From NCBI GenBank assembly GCA_037954665.1, contig JBBMOL010000442.1, forward strand, positions 124,001 through 188,000: a DNA stretch of 64,000 nt, written 5' to 3'. Position numbers and translations under genes: made by a program. The stretch comes from Laguncularia racemosa (lineage: Eukaryota; Streptophyta; Magnoliopsida; Myrtales; Combretaceae). Below, piece after piece: positions 1 to 10,879 of the stretch. Below the pieces are notes generated by a model. It was not told the origin of the DNA. It saw only the letters and a list, made by a program, of their open reading frames with translations, and did not search any database. The first letter of the stretch is position 1, and each line of letters starts with the position of its first letter.

Positions 1-234
1 TGGCTAGTCCATATTTTTATCTGATTTAACTAGTTAACCCCCCAAGTTGAGCCATACTAGGGCCTCCTGGTTTCTAACAACACCTCCCATCCAAACTGGA
101 CTTGCCCCCAAGGCTATATTGAGGAAATTACTCTCTGAAGATGTCAGCATCAACCCAAGTATATCCATTTGGAGCTCAGACTATCTTGCATGGAACTGTC
201 TTCATTTCCTTCTAGATCTGGAAATCATCAAAAC

Positions 235-720
235 ACCTACCAATCAAGTTTATCACCCAAAAAATTGCGACTGCTGATTGGAGTTCCAACAGGTATTTCT
301 CCTTTAGGATTAAAGGCAACAACTGAGGGTGTGGCTGTTTTCTGAAATTCCAAACCGTCTTTTCCTGAATGATGGGAGCAAAGCCACCTTAATCACTACC
401 ATAGTAGCATCCTGGCCATACTTCTTGATGACAGCCTTCAAATGGTGATAGGCTTCAATGCCCATCTTTCTGGCTTTAGAAGAGGTAACATCAATAAGAA
501 GGATCACGAGCTCCTGCTTTACGTGTTTATTCTCTGCATGTGATCTGCCATTGATGATGATGCAAGCAGGATCTGGTAGCACCAACTTTGGGTTACTTGC
601 AAGGTTGGCAATATGCTTGTAGAGGTTGTTTCTGTTGACAGCTGCTCCTTGCTCTGCAAAATTTGAGATCATCAGCAATATTTCCAGGGTATATAAGAAA
701 GTGAAATTTCAGGGCAACGG
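235..720 (-). pseudogene. Enolase pseudogene fragment (central part only)
   Basis: On the minus strand, positions 678 to about 310 read as a degraded piece of cytosolic enolase, the glycolytic 2-phosphoglycerate dehydratase. Recognisable blocks in order are LYKHIANLASNPKLVLP, an altered INGxSHAxNK block (INGRSHAENK), then YHHLKAVIKKYGQDAT. After DAT the frame shifts: a neighbouring frame gives GGFAPIIQEK, matching the enolase GGFAPNIQEN block. Only about 90 of roughly 445 residues are present and no intron is visible inside the fragment. The conserved glycine of the INGGSHAGNK motif is replaced. Homology may trail down to about 235 with many stops. It is a relic, either a processed copy or a captured fragment; no promoter or full-length frame is visible. 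Confidence 0.8.
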
Positions 721-1355
721 GTCTGAAGTGAAACATAATGAGCAAATATTGAGAGGCATTGAAACTCCCACATTCTGGATTATTGTTGTTATGAGCTTTT
801 GCTCACTCCTTGACAAGCAACACCATGTTGTGAAATCACTCATCTATCTCATTAATCTAGAACATGAACTTTGATTTCATACAGCCCTGCAATAGAAATG
901 TAACAAGAGATGTCATGGAATTTGCTCTCCAACTTCAAGATAGGTACTCTAGACAACCTGTGCCACCCAGTGTCACTCTCTATCTTATCTCAAAGCACTC
1001 AGTAAATCTCCCAATATACTCTGTTTGTGCTTCATCCCAGCCAATGAGATATGAGATTGACTGACTGGATAGATATACTTAAATCTCCCCCTCTTATAAA
1101 CTGGTGAGATACATCCAGACAGGTAAATTGAGTTTGCATCTATTCCATTGAGATAGATCTTGGTGGTTAACTGAGTTGGCCCTTAACTCTCCAATCTCTT
1201 CTTTAATATGCTCTTTGTTATACTTGAGCATTTTTCCAGAAAATTGCAGATGCAACCAGCATGGTGGAAGAATCAGCTTGTATTGTTTGATCTAGAAGTT
1301 TTGCTCCACTAGATTCTGCAAGGAAATGTTAGACCCAGTAGCTAGGAGTTCCGTA
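721..1355. other. Unassigned sequence before copia-1
   Basis: Short open frames occur on both strands but none has a recognisable domain. On the minus strand this stretch would have been continuous with 6856-7034 before copia-1 inserted. I see no gene or repeat I can name. Confidence 0.4.
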
Positions 1356-1577
1356 TGTAGAAAAAAGATACTGGGATTTTTATTATTCAGAAAAGAATTG
1401 TATCATTACAATTTATTCTAGTCTATATATATATACAATTTTGTTACACTAAATAAGGAAAGACAGCTGCTGCTAATTACAGCTATTAATCCTAATTTCT
1501 TCTACTAACTTTCCTGAAATATCTCCTAAGATTACTCATCTGAGATTTCCTACATTACTCATCTGAGATTTCCTACA
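1356..1577 (-). repeat. copia-1 3' LTR
   Basis: 222 bp, TGTAG start and ACA end on the plus strand; near-identical to 6629-6850. It contains an alternating TA run (around 1423-1433) that could serve as a TATA element, and near its right end two copies of an actcatctgagatttccta motif. Confidence 0.95.
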
Positions 1578-1593
1578 CTCCCCCTCAAGCTGG
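1578..1593 (-). other. copia-1 polypurine tract
   Basis: Reverse complement reads ccagcttgagggggag, directly abutting the 3' LTR. This is the plus-strand primer position typical of copia elements. Confidence 0.9.
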
Positions 1594-3438
1594 TGCATAT
1601 AGATCTTCCATTCCCAGCTTGTTAACATTCTCATGAAACATGTTGTTACATAATCCCTTTGTCATCATATCAGCAAGTTGAAGTCCTGTTGGGACATATG
1701 GAGTACAAATCAATCCACTGTCTAGCTTCTCTTTAATAAAGTGTCTGTCTATCTCTATGTGTTTCGTCCTGTCATGTTGCACTGGGTTGTGGGCTATACT
1801 TATAACTGATTTGTTATCACAGTATAGTTTCATTGGTTTGCTCCATTGAATCTTCAGGTCCTCTAGGATAATTTTGACCCACAATAATTCACATACTCCT
1901 GCTGCCATAACTCTGAACTCTGCTTCAGCGCTTGACCTTGCTACCATACTCTGTTTCTTGCTTCTCCAGGATATCAAGTTTCCTCCAAGAAATGTACAAT
2001 AGCCTGAAGTTGATCGCCTGTCGACTGGAGACCCTGCAAAGTCCGCATCTGTGTAAACTGCTAGATCAATTTCAGATTTCTTTTTGAACAAAATTCCCTT
2101 CCCTGGATGTGCCTTTAAGTAATGAAGCACTCGGTAGACAGCCTGGAGGTGAACTTCTCTAAGATCATGCATAAATTGGCTGATAACACTAACCGAGTAA
2201 GCAATATCTGGCCTAGTATGTGCAAGATAGATGAGTTTCCCAACAAGTCTTTGGTACATCCCTCTGTCCACTACCTTATCTCCATGAGCCTCACTTAATT
2301 TGTGATTTTGTTCAATGGGAGTTCCAACCGGTTTGCTACCCGTCATGCCTGTATCCTTGAGCAGGTCCGTAACATACTTCTGTTGAGAAATAAAAATTCC
2401 CTGCCTTGATCGAGCCACCTCAATTCCAAGGAAATACTTCAATCTCCCTAAATCTTTTATTTCAAATTCCTTGGCTAGACATCGCTTCAAGGCTTCTTTC
2501 TCTTCTTCATCGTTTCCTGTCACAATAATGTCATCTACATACACACTTAAAACAGTGACTCCCCTTGAGACCGAATGCTTGATGAAAAGTGTATGATCTC
2601 CTTGACTTTGCTTGTAGCCACTAGCTATCATCACCTTGGCAAACCGTCCAAACCAAGCACGTGGGGATTGTTTCAGCCCATATAATGCCCTTTTTAATCG
2701 ACAAACCTTGTTCTTGTCAATCCCACTAAATCCTGGTGGAATGCTCATATAAATCTCCTCTTCTAGTTCTCCGTGAAGAAATGCATTCGTCACATCGTAC
2801 TGCTACAATTCCCAATCAAGATTAACAGCCAAGGACAGCAAAATCCTTATTGTATTCATCTTTGCTACCGGAGCAAACGTTTCTTGATAATCTACTCCAT
2901 ATGTTTGCGTGTATCCTTTCGCGACTAATCTCGCTTTGTAGCGTTCTAGGGACCCATCTGCCTTAAATTTTACTGCATAAACCCACTTACAGTCCACTGT
3001 TTTCTTATCCTTTGGTAAATCAACTAATTCCCAAGTCCCATTCTTCTCTAATGCATCCATTTCTGCTTCCATAGCAAGTCTCCATTCTTTCCTTGATAAT
3101 GCTTCAAACAATGAGCTAGGAATAGAAACTGTGTTTAAGGTGGAAAGGAAACTTTTATGGCTTGGGGAAAACTTATCAAAAGACACAAAGTGAGACAATG
3201 GGTATAGGGGTCTTTTGGTGCATTCTCGGGTCTTTTTCCTTACAGCAATAGGCAGGTGTAGGTCTTGGTCAAGGCTAAGAGGCTCTGGACACGGTGGTTC
3301 AGGGCTGGTAGAAGGATGGGTTGTTGGTGGTGTAGAATTCAGATTTGATTCACTCATTGTTACCTCATTTCCGGAGCATGGTTCAGAAGATTGTTCTTGC
3401 CTTGTAGTCACAATGGGATCTCCTCTCCTTGCATACAC
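1585..3438 (-). pseudogene. copia-1 reverse transcriptase and RNase H region
   Basis: The minus strand encodes the RT (RVT_2) and RNase H part of the copia polyprotein. From high to low coordinates: WRLAMEAEMDALEKNGTWEL, ARLVAKGYTQTYGVDYQETF, then a stop just after NLDWEL at about 2803, then NAFLHGELEEEIYM, LYGLKQSPRAW, the catalytic YVDD (SVYVDDIIVTG), LKYFLGIEVARS, YQRLVGKLIYLAHTRPDIAY, and RNase H motifs YTDADFAGSPVDRRSTSGYC, SSAEAEF and LYCDNKSVISIA. The C terminus is NKLGMEDLYAPA at 1585. The break near 2800 is a single in-frame stop where related elements have glutamine (QQFDVKNAFLHGE). A second stop at about 3445 separates it from the integrase frame. Catalytic residues are intact, but the polyprotein cannot be made in one piece. 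Confidence 0.93.
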
Positions 3439-3447
3439 TTGGTCAGA

Positions 3448-4696
3448 CTAGAACCAGTCAAAGTTTTTACCATCTTCTTCCCTTTGTTTTTCCAACCCAT
3501 CAGATTGTGGAATTGACTTTTGAGATTCAGATTTAGATAACTCTAGTGGTGGAAAGTTTGACTCCTTATCTTCAAATTTATGTGACTCCCCCTGAAGATA
3601 AGGAGTAGTGAAATAGGGTTTATTTTCAATAAATGTAACATCAGCTGAGACATAGAATTTTCTAGTAGGTGGATGATAACATTTGTAACCCTTCTGAGTA
3701 GATGAGTACCCCACGAAGACACACTTAAGAGCACGAGGATCTAACTTCCCACGGTTATGACTATGAACATGGACAAAGGAAGTACACCCAAAAACCCGAG
3801 GAGTGAGATTGAAGGAAGATCGAATATCAGAGTAGAATTTGGATAGGTTTTCTAGTGGACTTTGAAACCCCAAGACCTTGGAAGGAATTCTGTTTATGAC
3901 ATAAGCTGGTGTGAGTACAGCTTCTCCCCAATATGTTTTTGGCACATTTTGTTGAAACAATAAGGCTCTAGTGCACTCAAGAAGATGTCGGTTTTTCCTT
4001 TCTGCCACTCCATTTTGTTGTGGAGTGGTGACACATGATGATTCGTGTATGATTCCTTCTTTTTGGAAATATGGACTCCAAGATTTGATTGAAATAATCT
4101 CGAGCATTGTCCGAACGAAAGTGTTTTATCTTGGTGCCAAATTGATTTTGAATCATCGTGTGAAAAATAGGAAAAATATGACTCACATCAGACTTATTTT
4201 TGAGTAAATAGATCCAAGAAACTCTTGTGCAGTCATCAATAAGCGTTACAAACCACTTAGACTCTGAGATGTTTGGAATAGTTGATGGCCCCCAAATATC
4301 ACTATGGATTAAAAAGAAAGGAAAAGAAGATCTTTTATTATTGATGGGAAATGGTACACGAGTGTGTTTCGCATACTCACAAATATCACAATGAAAAGAC
4401 TGAACATCAAATTCCTTGAACAATGAGGGAAACATTATTTTCAATGCAGGAAAAGACACATGACCTAGACGTCTATGATGTAACCAAATGACATCCTTAT
4501 TGGAAGAAGAAAACAATGTGGACATGGCAGACTCACTGAATTCCGATGGACTTGATGTATCCAAGTAATAGAGTCCATTATGTTCCTTAGCAAGTCCAAT
4601 CTTCTTCCCCGAGCCCTGGTCCTGAAATTCACAACAAGAATCATGGATTATAACACAACCAGTTAGATCTTTGGTAAGCTTTTGTATAGAAACCAA
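3448..4696 (-). pseudogene. copia-1 GAG-pre-integrase and integrase region
   Basis: Two overlapping minus frames (4696-3977 and 4107-3448) form one integrase gene broken by a frameshift near 4080. The first carries the GAG-pre-integrase zinc-binding part (LHHRRLGHVSFPAL, FHCDICEYAKHTRVPF) and the catalytic core start (HSDIWGPSTIPNISESKWFV, HFRSDNARDYF). The second continues with TPQQNGVAERKNRHLLECTR, holding the glutamate of the D,D-35-E triad, and VFGCTSFVHVHSHNRGKLDP, then a C-terminal linker rich in Ser, Glu and Lys. The three acidic residues are all visible but split between frames, so no functional integrase is encoded. Confidence 0.92.
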
Positions 4697-4708
4697 ATTT
4701 GTAGATAA

Positions 4709-5965
4709 TTAGAGAACATGAAGAACATTTTTAAGCACCAGTTTTGGGATAACTTGGACATCTCCTATTCCTGCTACTGTGGCTGTAGAACCATCAGCAA
4801 CAACAATCTTTCTATTGCTAGGACAAGGATTATAGGTTTTGAATTTATTTGAAATATGGGTCATATGATCCGTAGCACTAGAGTCAAGGATCCAGGCATT
4901 CCTAAGCTCATTACCTAAGACATTTAACCCAAGAGAGATTAGATCCTCACCTAAAAGGGTCAAAGAACACATGCCCTGATTTTGAGAATTGTTAGTTGCT
5001 GGTTTTTCAACAGTCCTCAGCATACTTCTAATCTTCTCCATTTCCTCCATACTAAATCCCCTAAGCACCTGAGTTGTGTCTTGAACCGACACATGAGCTT
5101 GCCTTTGTTGACCAACTTTTTGTCCCCACTCACGACTGGATGGTTTCCCATGTAATTTCCAGCATCGTTCTTTGGTGTGCTGTGGTTTCTTGCAATACGT
5201 GCATCACAACTCTTTGCGATCCTTTTGCACATTTGACCGATTGGTTTTGTTTGCAGCATTTTTGTCCAATACCAGCCCCTGAGGTTTTGAACTTAGGAGA
5301 GCAGAATTTTCAGTTGAAGGCAACTCTAACATGATGCCCCTCCAACTCTCTTCTGCATGAACTAGGGATATTGCTTCGATTAGAGAGGGAAATTCAGGGC
5401 TGCCCAGAATTTGAATTCGTACAAGATTAAATTCAGAATTTAGGCCAGTCAAGAAATCATAAACTCGGTCCCTTTCTATAAACTTTTTGATGACCACTGC
5501 ACATTTACTATAGTTCAAATCAAGTGTCCTGTAATAATCCAGTTCTTGCCACTGGTATTGCAGAAAATTGGCATACTCCGTCACCGTTTTCGTCCCCTGT
5601 TTTGCTCCAGTAGTCTTCGTCTTGATATCATATATAAGGGCTGCATCATTGACCTTGGAATATGTCTGATGAAGGGCATCCCAAATCGCCTTTGCTGTAG
5701 GAAGAAACATGCACGTATCACTGATTTCAGGATTCATGGAATTCCATAACCACGACATGATCATTGAATCCTCTTCTTCCCATGCTTCAAATCCTGGCGT
5801 TCCATTCTCCAGTGCTGTCTTTAGTAGATGACCCAACTTTCCTTTTCCTTTCAGGAACGTTCGTACTAGTTGAGACCACTTCAAATAATTTTTTTCATTT
5901 AGTCTATATACTGCTTGGATGTTTTGAAGCTCTGTTGTGCTTCGTTTAATCTGGTTTTCTTCCAT
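4709..5965 (-). pseudogene. copia-1 gag and protease region
   Basis: The minus frame from ATG at 5965 encodes a UBN2-type copia gag: QAVYRLNEKNYLKWSQLVR, MIMSWLWNSMNPEIS, then the C-terminal half up to about 5204. An in-frame TGA where relatives have Trp precedes the nucleocapsid knuckle CTYCKKPQHTKERC (CX2CX4HX4C), which remains intact. The same frame resumes at 5092 and runs into the protease, whose active site reads WILDSSATDHMT: the invariant glycine of D-S-G-A-T is serine here, which should cripple it. The frame ends at a stop at 4709, right after KNVLHVL. Confidence 0.92.
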
Positions 5966-6614
5966 GGAAAGAGAAGAAAAAAAAAAGAAACAGCAATGAA
6001 GACTAAAAAAAAACCGAAATGAACCAGCAATTGAGGTCGGAATAACAAGAAGCGAAGGTGGTAATTTTTTTTTCCAGAAATGGTAATCTCTCTATAATCT
6101 CTACCTCAAGTCGAGAATAGAAAGAAAAAAAAGGTTGATAAAAAAAAATCCAATAGGGAGGAAGAACAAGGTTGGCAATGAAGGCCAATAATAAAATCAG
6201 CAATGAAGGCTGGAAAAAAAAAATCGAAATGATCCAGTAATTAAGGCTGGGATTAACAAGAATTTGGAAACGATGAATCAGACCCAAATCTGTGTTGTGG
6301 TTGAAGAAGGAAGGGTGCAGTCGAAGAAGCAAACTCGTAACCAAAGATGCACCCTAACCTTAATCTATGGCACGGTCAAAGAAGCACGGGTGTGGTTGGA
6401 GAAGCAAACCCTAATCTGTATGAAGCGTTTGAGATTCTCCAATGTTGAGGTTAAAGAAGGAGGACAGAGCCGTCGTAGAAGGCCGGGCTTTAGCTTCCGA
6501 TGCTTACGAAAAAAAAAAAAAATTATGGCAATGAAAAATAAATGGAAATTCTATAGAATTCCAACAATGAAAGCCAGAAAAAAAAAAAAAAAATTAAATT
6601 TTGTAAACCCTAAG
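5966..6614 (-). other. copia-1 untranslated leader
   Basis: About 650 bp between primer site and gag ATG, rich in T runs on the coding strand (A runs on plus). The plus-strand frame at 6264-6623 lies antisense in this leader and is not taken as a gene. Confidence 0.75.
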
Positions 6615-6628
6615 TGGCTTTGATACCA
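6615..6628 (-). other. copia-1 primer binding site (initiator tRNA-Met)
   Basis: Reverse complement tggtatcaaagcca begins directly after the 5' LTR and matches the 3' end of plant initiator tRNA-Met (consensus tggtatcagagc) with one visible change. Confidence 0.92.
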
Positions 6629-6850
6629 TGTAGAAAAAAGATACTGGGATTTTTATTATTCAGAAAAGAATTGTGTCATTACAATTTATTCTAGTCTATA
6701 TATATATACAATTTTGTTACACTAAATAAGGAAAGACAGCTGCTGCTAATTACAGCTATTAATCTTGATTTCCTCCACTAACTTTCCTGAAATATCTCCT
6801 AAGATTACTCATATGAGATTTCCTACATTACTCATCTGAGATTTTCTGCA
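6629..6850 (-). repeat. copia-1 5' LTR
   Basis: 222 bp, same length as the 3' LTR; followed on the plus strand by target duplication ccgta. Confidence 0.95.
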
Positions 6851-7105
6851 CCGTATACTTTTGATGAGTTAAAAATAATTGCATTTGGGTTCCACCTCCT
6901 GTCATTTGTATGCATGAATAGGGGTGCATAAGTTGCCTATTTAACCACATTGTTCTTTCTGGCCCAAGAAGGAATGCCGCTTCATGCAATGAGACTTCTG
7001 ATATTAGCATCCTTTCCAGTAATGGCATATTCACTTATGAAGCCTTTGAACCACTTTGAGATTTTCAATCAAATTGATGGGACATTGAAAACTTTTTAGT
7101 AGATG
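6851..7105 (-). other. Unidentified minus-strand coding remnant at the copia-1 target
   Basis: Minus frame 7034 down to about 6851 reads ISEVSLHEAAFLLGPERTMW and onward and is cut by copia-1. Joined across the insertion to 1355 it stays open for a further 20 or so codons. I do not recognise the family. It may be another fragment of an old retroelement or of a host gene. Confidence 0.35.
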
Positions 7106-7405
7106 TGTAAATGATATGAACAGGAAAATTATAGTAACAACAAACTAAAATTTTTATTAAGAAAAAACACAAACCCTAATACCTTCAATGAAGAATGTCC
7201 ATGAGCACCTTTGCTCGTACAACACACAGAGTCAAACAAAATATATAAAATCCCCCTTTCAACTAACTAGCTATTACTATTTATAGTAGATACACCCTAG
7301 AAACTTCTCACTGATTACACAACTGCCACTACTACATAACTCTACACTACACACATACAGCACATCAGAACACTAACTATACACACACTCATGGGGGTTG
7401 TATCA
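7106..7405 (-). repeat. Ty3/gypsy LTR remnant (gypsy-C)
   Basis: On the minus strand this begins TGATACAACCCCC and ends near CATTTACA, and contains a TATA-like stretch (ctataaatagtaat) about 150 bp in. It is immediately preceded, on that strand, by a polypurine tract ttcaagggggaggtaa and by codons reading EGKDIFQGGG, the typical tail of a class of gypsy polyproteins. The left limit is inferred from the TG/CA rule only; no target duplication was found. Confidence 0.7.
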
Positions 7406-7940
7406 ATTACCTCCCCCTTGAAAAATGTCCTTGCCCTCAAGGACCCAGTAGAGGAACACCCATAACTATCCTACACTAACTTTGTCAAATGCAGCTGTAT
7501 ACAGGAGGAAAGAAGCACCATACACAACTGTTTTTCTGCAGAAACACAGTCGTGAGGACTACAACAAATTCCTCTTTCATTTCCTTTTTTTCCATTGGCT
7601 GTTTGAACAGAAGAGTAATGATTTCCTTTGACAAGAAAATGGGATACCTGCCGACAGAAACAGAGATAAAGAATACAGGTTCATTGAGGACAGTCATAGA
7701 AAAGTGGTTGGGCAACTCTAACTGAGGGACACTTTCATTATACAGATTTAGCTGCCACTTCTCCATGCAAGCAAGCCCTATGAAGTCTTCCACCAAGACA
7801 GCATCTTAGCTGATGGGAGCAACTCTTACTGGAGCCTTTTTTTCAAACACCTAGCAGACATGGTGCAGCACCTGCAATTGAACAATGGAAAACAGAACCA
7901 TCAACTTGTTGACTAACTCTGGGGGGCTGATATGAATTAT
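7406..7940 (-). other. Polypurine tract and degraded gypsy tail
   Basis: The first 60 bp hold the polypurine tract and last gypsy codons described for the adjoining LTR. The rest, including a minus frame at 7796-7485, shows no domain I can name and is probably internal sequence of the same decayed element. Confidence 0.45.
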
Positions 7941-7942
7941 TA

Positions 7943-8430
7943 TTAGCAGCTTCTGGATCTTTTTGCTCTGTCATTATGATTGCTGGAAAATTCACTGGTC
8001 AGGTTGCTGGAAAATTCTCCAGAATAGTCACTATACTGAAACAGAAGCTGCTGTTTAAACATCTCCCCGTCCAATTGAGGTAGTCGTCTTCTCAACATCT
8101 TAAGCCAATAAACAGTACTACCCCTCATATACATAGAAACAAGTGGACCTTACAACCAGCTCTAGTTCAATGGATCTCGAAATATTGCTCTGTTAGCATG
8201 ATCCAATGTACCGGATCAAGTCCTTCAAACACTAGCAAAGTAACATTTGCAGCATTCATGGGAAATCTTTATCTACTTCAGGCTCCGATATTTCGACAAC
8301 ACCAAACTCCACCTGCTACAGTCAATGAAGCGTTCTGTGCAAGTGGTTCAAGAGTAGCTGCTTGCTGGTCATCTCATTCAACATTCCCCAAAGAATACTT
8401 CTGATCAACCTGTTCTTGCATCTCTTGTTT
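7943..8430 (-). pseudogene. Degraded Ty3/gypsy gag fragment
   Basis: Stitching minus-strand frames gives a retrotransposon gag (capsid) signature: PMNAANVTLLVFEGLDPVHW, LTEQYFEIH, then VSMYMRGSTVYWLKMLRRRL and PQLDGEMFKQQLLFQYSD. This matches the FEGxDPxxWIxRxEQYF and WFQWLxxRxPxLSWxxFxxAL pattern of plant gypsy gag. At least two frameshifts and several stops occur. It lies between the gypsy-C LTR and the GH51 fragment, with protease, RT and integrase missing, so the element is heavily deleted. Confidence 0.7.
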
Positions 8431-8440
8431 TGCCTTCCAA

Positions 8441-8890
8441 TCAAGCCTCAAATAATACACGATTTGATGCATCTCCACAATCTTCAATCTCAATGGCAGT
8501 ATGTCTCAAATCAAATGATTTGGGGTATATCCTTATAGCCAGCTTGAATAGAACCCATTCTGATTCAAAAGCACCTCTGGCGAACTCAATAACATGAAGT
8601 GCTTCCTTTACAAAAGGTGGAACACTGGAAATGTCAATTTGATCTTGATAGTTGATTCCATTGTTGAACAACCAAATTGGCAATGGGCCAAGGTCTTCCA
8701 AAAGATGAAGAAACTCAAAATAACCTACATCATAATCAGTCCAGTACATCTAGATGTCACCAAAGTGACCGGGTCTCTCTTCCTGGCTTCTAATGCTTGC
8801 TTTCTAGCATAATGCATTTCTCAACCATTTTCTTTCAACGAAGTAGCCACTTGGAAATCTTAGATATCTAGGCTTTATTTCCTGCAGCAT
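8441..8890 (-). pseudogene. Alpha-L-arabinofuranosidase (GH51) pseudogene fragment
   Basis: The minus strand encodes a piece of a plant GH51 alpha-L-arabinofuranosidase, a cell-wall enzyme that releases arabinose from arabinan and arabinoxylan. Order: YLRFPSGYFVERKWLRNA (intact family form FPGGCYVEGEWLRNAF), EERPGHFGD, then from 8749 YWTDYDVGYFEFLHLLEDLG, LPIWLFNNGINYQDQID, VPPFVKEALHVIEFARGAF and FDLRHTAIEIEDCGD, where the family has VGNEDCGKKNYRGNY. The acid/base glutamate of the GNE motif is still Glu but its Gly and Asn neighbours are replaced. There are stops around 8750 and 8810, and the rest of the roughly 670-residue protein is absent. It ends abruptly next to gypsy gag. A relic. Confidence 0.82.
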
Positions 8891-8898
8891 CTCTAAAA

Positions 8899-9203
8899 TG
8901 ATGAGCACTAGTCCCACATGCAGGAACAAATATATGCATGCGTTTTTCCTTTGAACCAAATCTGGAATTTGTTATGGATGCCCTTAAGAATGGCTTCTCT
9001 TGGTTGATAAGGCCCTTGGCGGCATGATAAGGAAGGTGATTGGCTACAACAATGATGAGCACTAGTCTCACATGCAGGAACAAATATATGCATGTGTTTT
9101 TTCTTTGAACCAAATCTGGAATTTGTTATGGATGTCCTTAAGAATGGCTTCTCTTGGTTGATAAGGCCCTTGGCAGATGATCAGGAAGGTGATTGGCTAC
9201 AAC
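8899..9203. repeat. Tandem duplication, 154-bp unit, two copies
   Basis: Unit 1 starts at about 8899 (tgatgagcactagt) and unit 2 at about 9053. The copies share about 150 bp with few changes: cccac/ctcac, a T-run length change and a 3-bp difference near ggcccttggc. It lies just upstream, on the minus strand, of the GH51 fragment. Confidence 0.9.
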
Positions 9204-9216
9204 CCATTAGACAAGC

Positions 9217-9325
9217 TCATCGATAAGAATCAGAAACGTAATCCCTATCTCTAACTCTAAAAGTAGCTAGTATCTGTTTTAGCACCTTAAACCAAATCCT
9301 AGAAGTAGGTTGTTGATGTATATCG
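9217..9325 (-). repeat. Unknown coding-like repeat, copy 1
   Basis: Minus strand reads IHQQPTSRIWFKVLKQILAT followed by FRVRDRDYVSDS. A related segment at about 33590-33660 (minus) reads IHQRPDSRTRSKVLKQVLVT then LGVGDGD. The conserved protein-like pattern suggests both derive from a coding sequence, which I do not recognise. This copy abuts the 3' end of gypsy-A. Confidence 0.6.
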
Positions 9326-9329
9326 TTCC

Positions 9330-10678
9330 CTCTAGCTTCTTTTGAGTTCACCCTCAAATCTAATGCTTCCTCTTCATTGTTAGGGCAAGGTGAGAAGCCT
9401 TGCACATTATATGTTGCTGGAACATTATGCTCATCTCTCAAATCAAATTTATGAACATTCTCATTCGCCTTCTCACTATGGAATTGACCACCTACCCTTG
9501 GTATTATTTTTCATTTACCCCTCGCAAAAACTCTTCTTTCTAAGGTGTATCCGTATGAAATCTCTTGGACTAAATACCACTCCTCTTATTTTTATTTGCT
9601 TGCTTCTCCTGAGATGTGATCTTCCTTTCAAATGATTGTTCGACCTTCTCATGCAATTTTTTACAAGTTCTGCCCTTGTCTATCCATCCATCTAGATTTA
9701 CTTGCTCGTCAAAAGGTAAGGGTGCTAAATCGAAAGGGGAGAAGGGATGAACCCATACACTACTTTGAATGGCATTTTGTTGGTAGCAGGCACACACATT
9801 TATTATAAAACAAATTTATAATATAAGACAAAAATATGTCCCAATCATTGATGAAAACTCTTAAATATGGTGTCGAGAGTGTGATTGACTACCTCTGTAT
9901 ACTCATTGGTTTGTAGGTGGCAAGATAAACTTGGGATCATGGCAAGAAACTACTGATTGTGGAATACCATGAAGATAGATAATTTCTTAAAAGAGGCTCA
10001 AGATATGGATAGCATCATTGGTGGTTTTACAAAGATTGAAATGAGACATCTTAGAAAATCAATCCACAACACTTGCAATCACCTCTTTCCTTGTTTGTGT
10101 TTGGAGTAATTCGAATACAAAATCCATGGATGGTTTGAAATGGGTAAAGACATGTATAGCCCTAAAAATCTAGTTTACTTTTGGCTTTCTTATAAGCCCA
10201 CATCTTTTAACAAGAATCCTCACATTTGTCATCATGCAGTGCTAGGAGAATGCTTCTTGAGGGTCTCAAATTTCTTAGTCTTTGAAAAATGACATGAAAA
10301 GCCTCTAATAGTGCTACCATGGTTGCAAAGCCTACCATGCCTAAACAAATAGCCATTTTCCATAAAGAATCCATCTTGGCTCCTTGCTTGCAAGCACTAT
10401 ACACACGAGAAAAGCCAAGATCATTCTTATAATGGTCTTTGATCCACTTGGTGCTTAGTGTTCTAGTTTGTATCATTTTAAGCAAGGCATATCTTACAAA
10501 AAGTGCATCACCCGCTACGTTTACTTACCCACTTTTGTGTTCTATAATGTAGCAAAAGCTTTTTAGGTGTTTTACCCATCTTGCATGCCACCTATTTAAC
10601 TTACCTTGTCTACAAATGTGTTTTAACTTACAATTGAGGATCTATGGTCAGTATGCGCCAAAAATTCTTGAGGGAGTA
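9330..10678 (-). pseudogene. gypsy-A RNase H end, integrase and C terminus
   Basis: Reading down the minus strand from 10678: remnants of RNase H, then a piece with DLGFSRVYSACKQGAKMDSL (the region before the gypsy HHCC integrase zinc finger), a stretch resembling HISKHF-type SDRDPKF (CHDPKF around 9930), TNEYTEVVNHTLDTIF (TNGQTEVVNRTL in intact elements), FKVVYGFIPS, PFDLAPLPFDEQVNLDG and KKLHEKVEQSFERK. It ends with DEHNVPATYNVQGFSPCP (family form EYNVSATFNVADLSPF) and LDLRVNSKEARGND. There is no chromodomain. Multiple frame changes make it non-functional. The C terminus runs into what should be the 3' LTR start at about 9326, where the canonical TG appears as CG. Confidence 0.85.
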
Positions 10679-10867
10679 TGTAGAAAAATATATGTATTTA
10701 TTTTTAGAGATTATATGTATTTATTTTTACATATTGTACAGATATAGTTTAGGAAATTATTTTTTAGGAAAGTTTCTTAATTAATATTGTAACCATTCTA
10801 TCTTACACAAATTCCTAATGGAATAATCAATAAAGAAAGGGATTTGATTTGAACCCTATTTTCAATA
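10679..10867 (+). repeat. copia-4 5' LTR
   Basis: Starts tgtagaaaaatat and ends ccctattttcaata. It carries an extra partial copy of an atatgtatttattttta motif relative to the right LTR, which explains the 9-bp length difference. Confidence 0.9.
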
Positions 10868-10879
10868 TGGTATTAGAGC
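10868..10879 (+). other. copia-4 primer binding site
   Basis: tggtattagagc: initiator tRNA-Met complement with one C-to-T change, directly adjacent to the LTR. Confidence 0.85.

Larger units (their letters stand above)
1356..6850 (-). mobile_element. Ty1/copia retrotransposon copia-1, both LTRs present
   Basis: This is a 5,495-bp copia element on the minus strand. Two LTRs of 222 bp each (1356-1577 and 6629-6850) begin TG and end CA and are flanked by the 5-bp target duplication ccgta (1351-1355 and 6851-6855). By eye the LTRs differ at about 8 of 222 positions, so the insertion is neither brand new nor ancient. Inside, the order gag, protease, integrase, RT, RNase H is that of copia elements, with a polypurine tract next to the 3' LTR and an initiator-Met tRNA primer site next to the 5' LTR. 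Stops and a frameshift break the polyprotein. The gag and LTR starts resemble copia-4, so the two belong to one family. Confidence 0.97.

Noticed and set aside
6264..6623. Plus-strand basic open frame of 119 codons
   Set aside because: It is antisense to the copia-1 leader and ends in A-runs; no domain.
8899..9203. Two-unit repeat considered as a CRISPR-like or satellite array
   Set aside because: Only two 154-bp units directly abutting, no spacer structure, in a plant genome.
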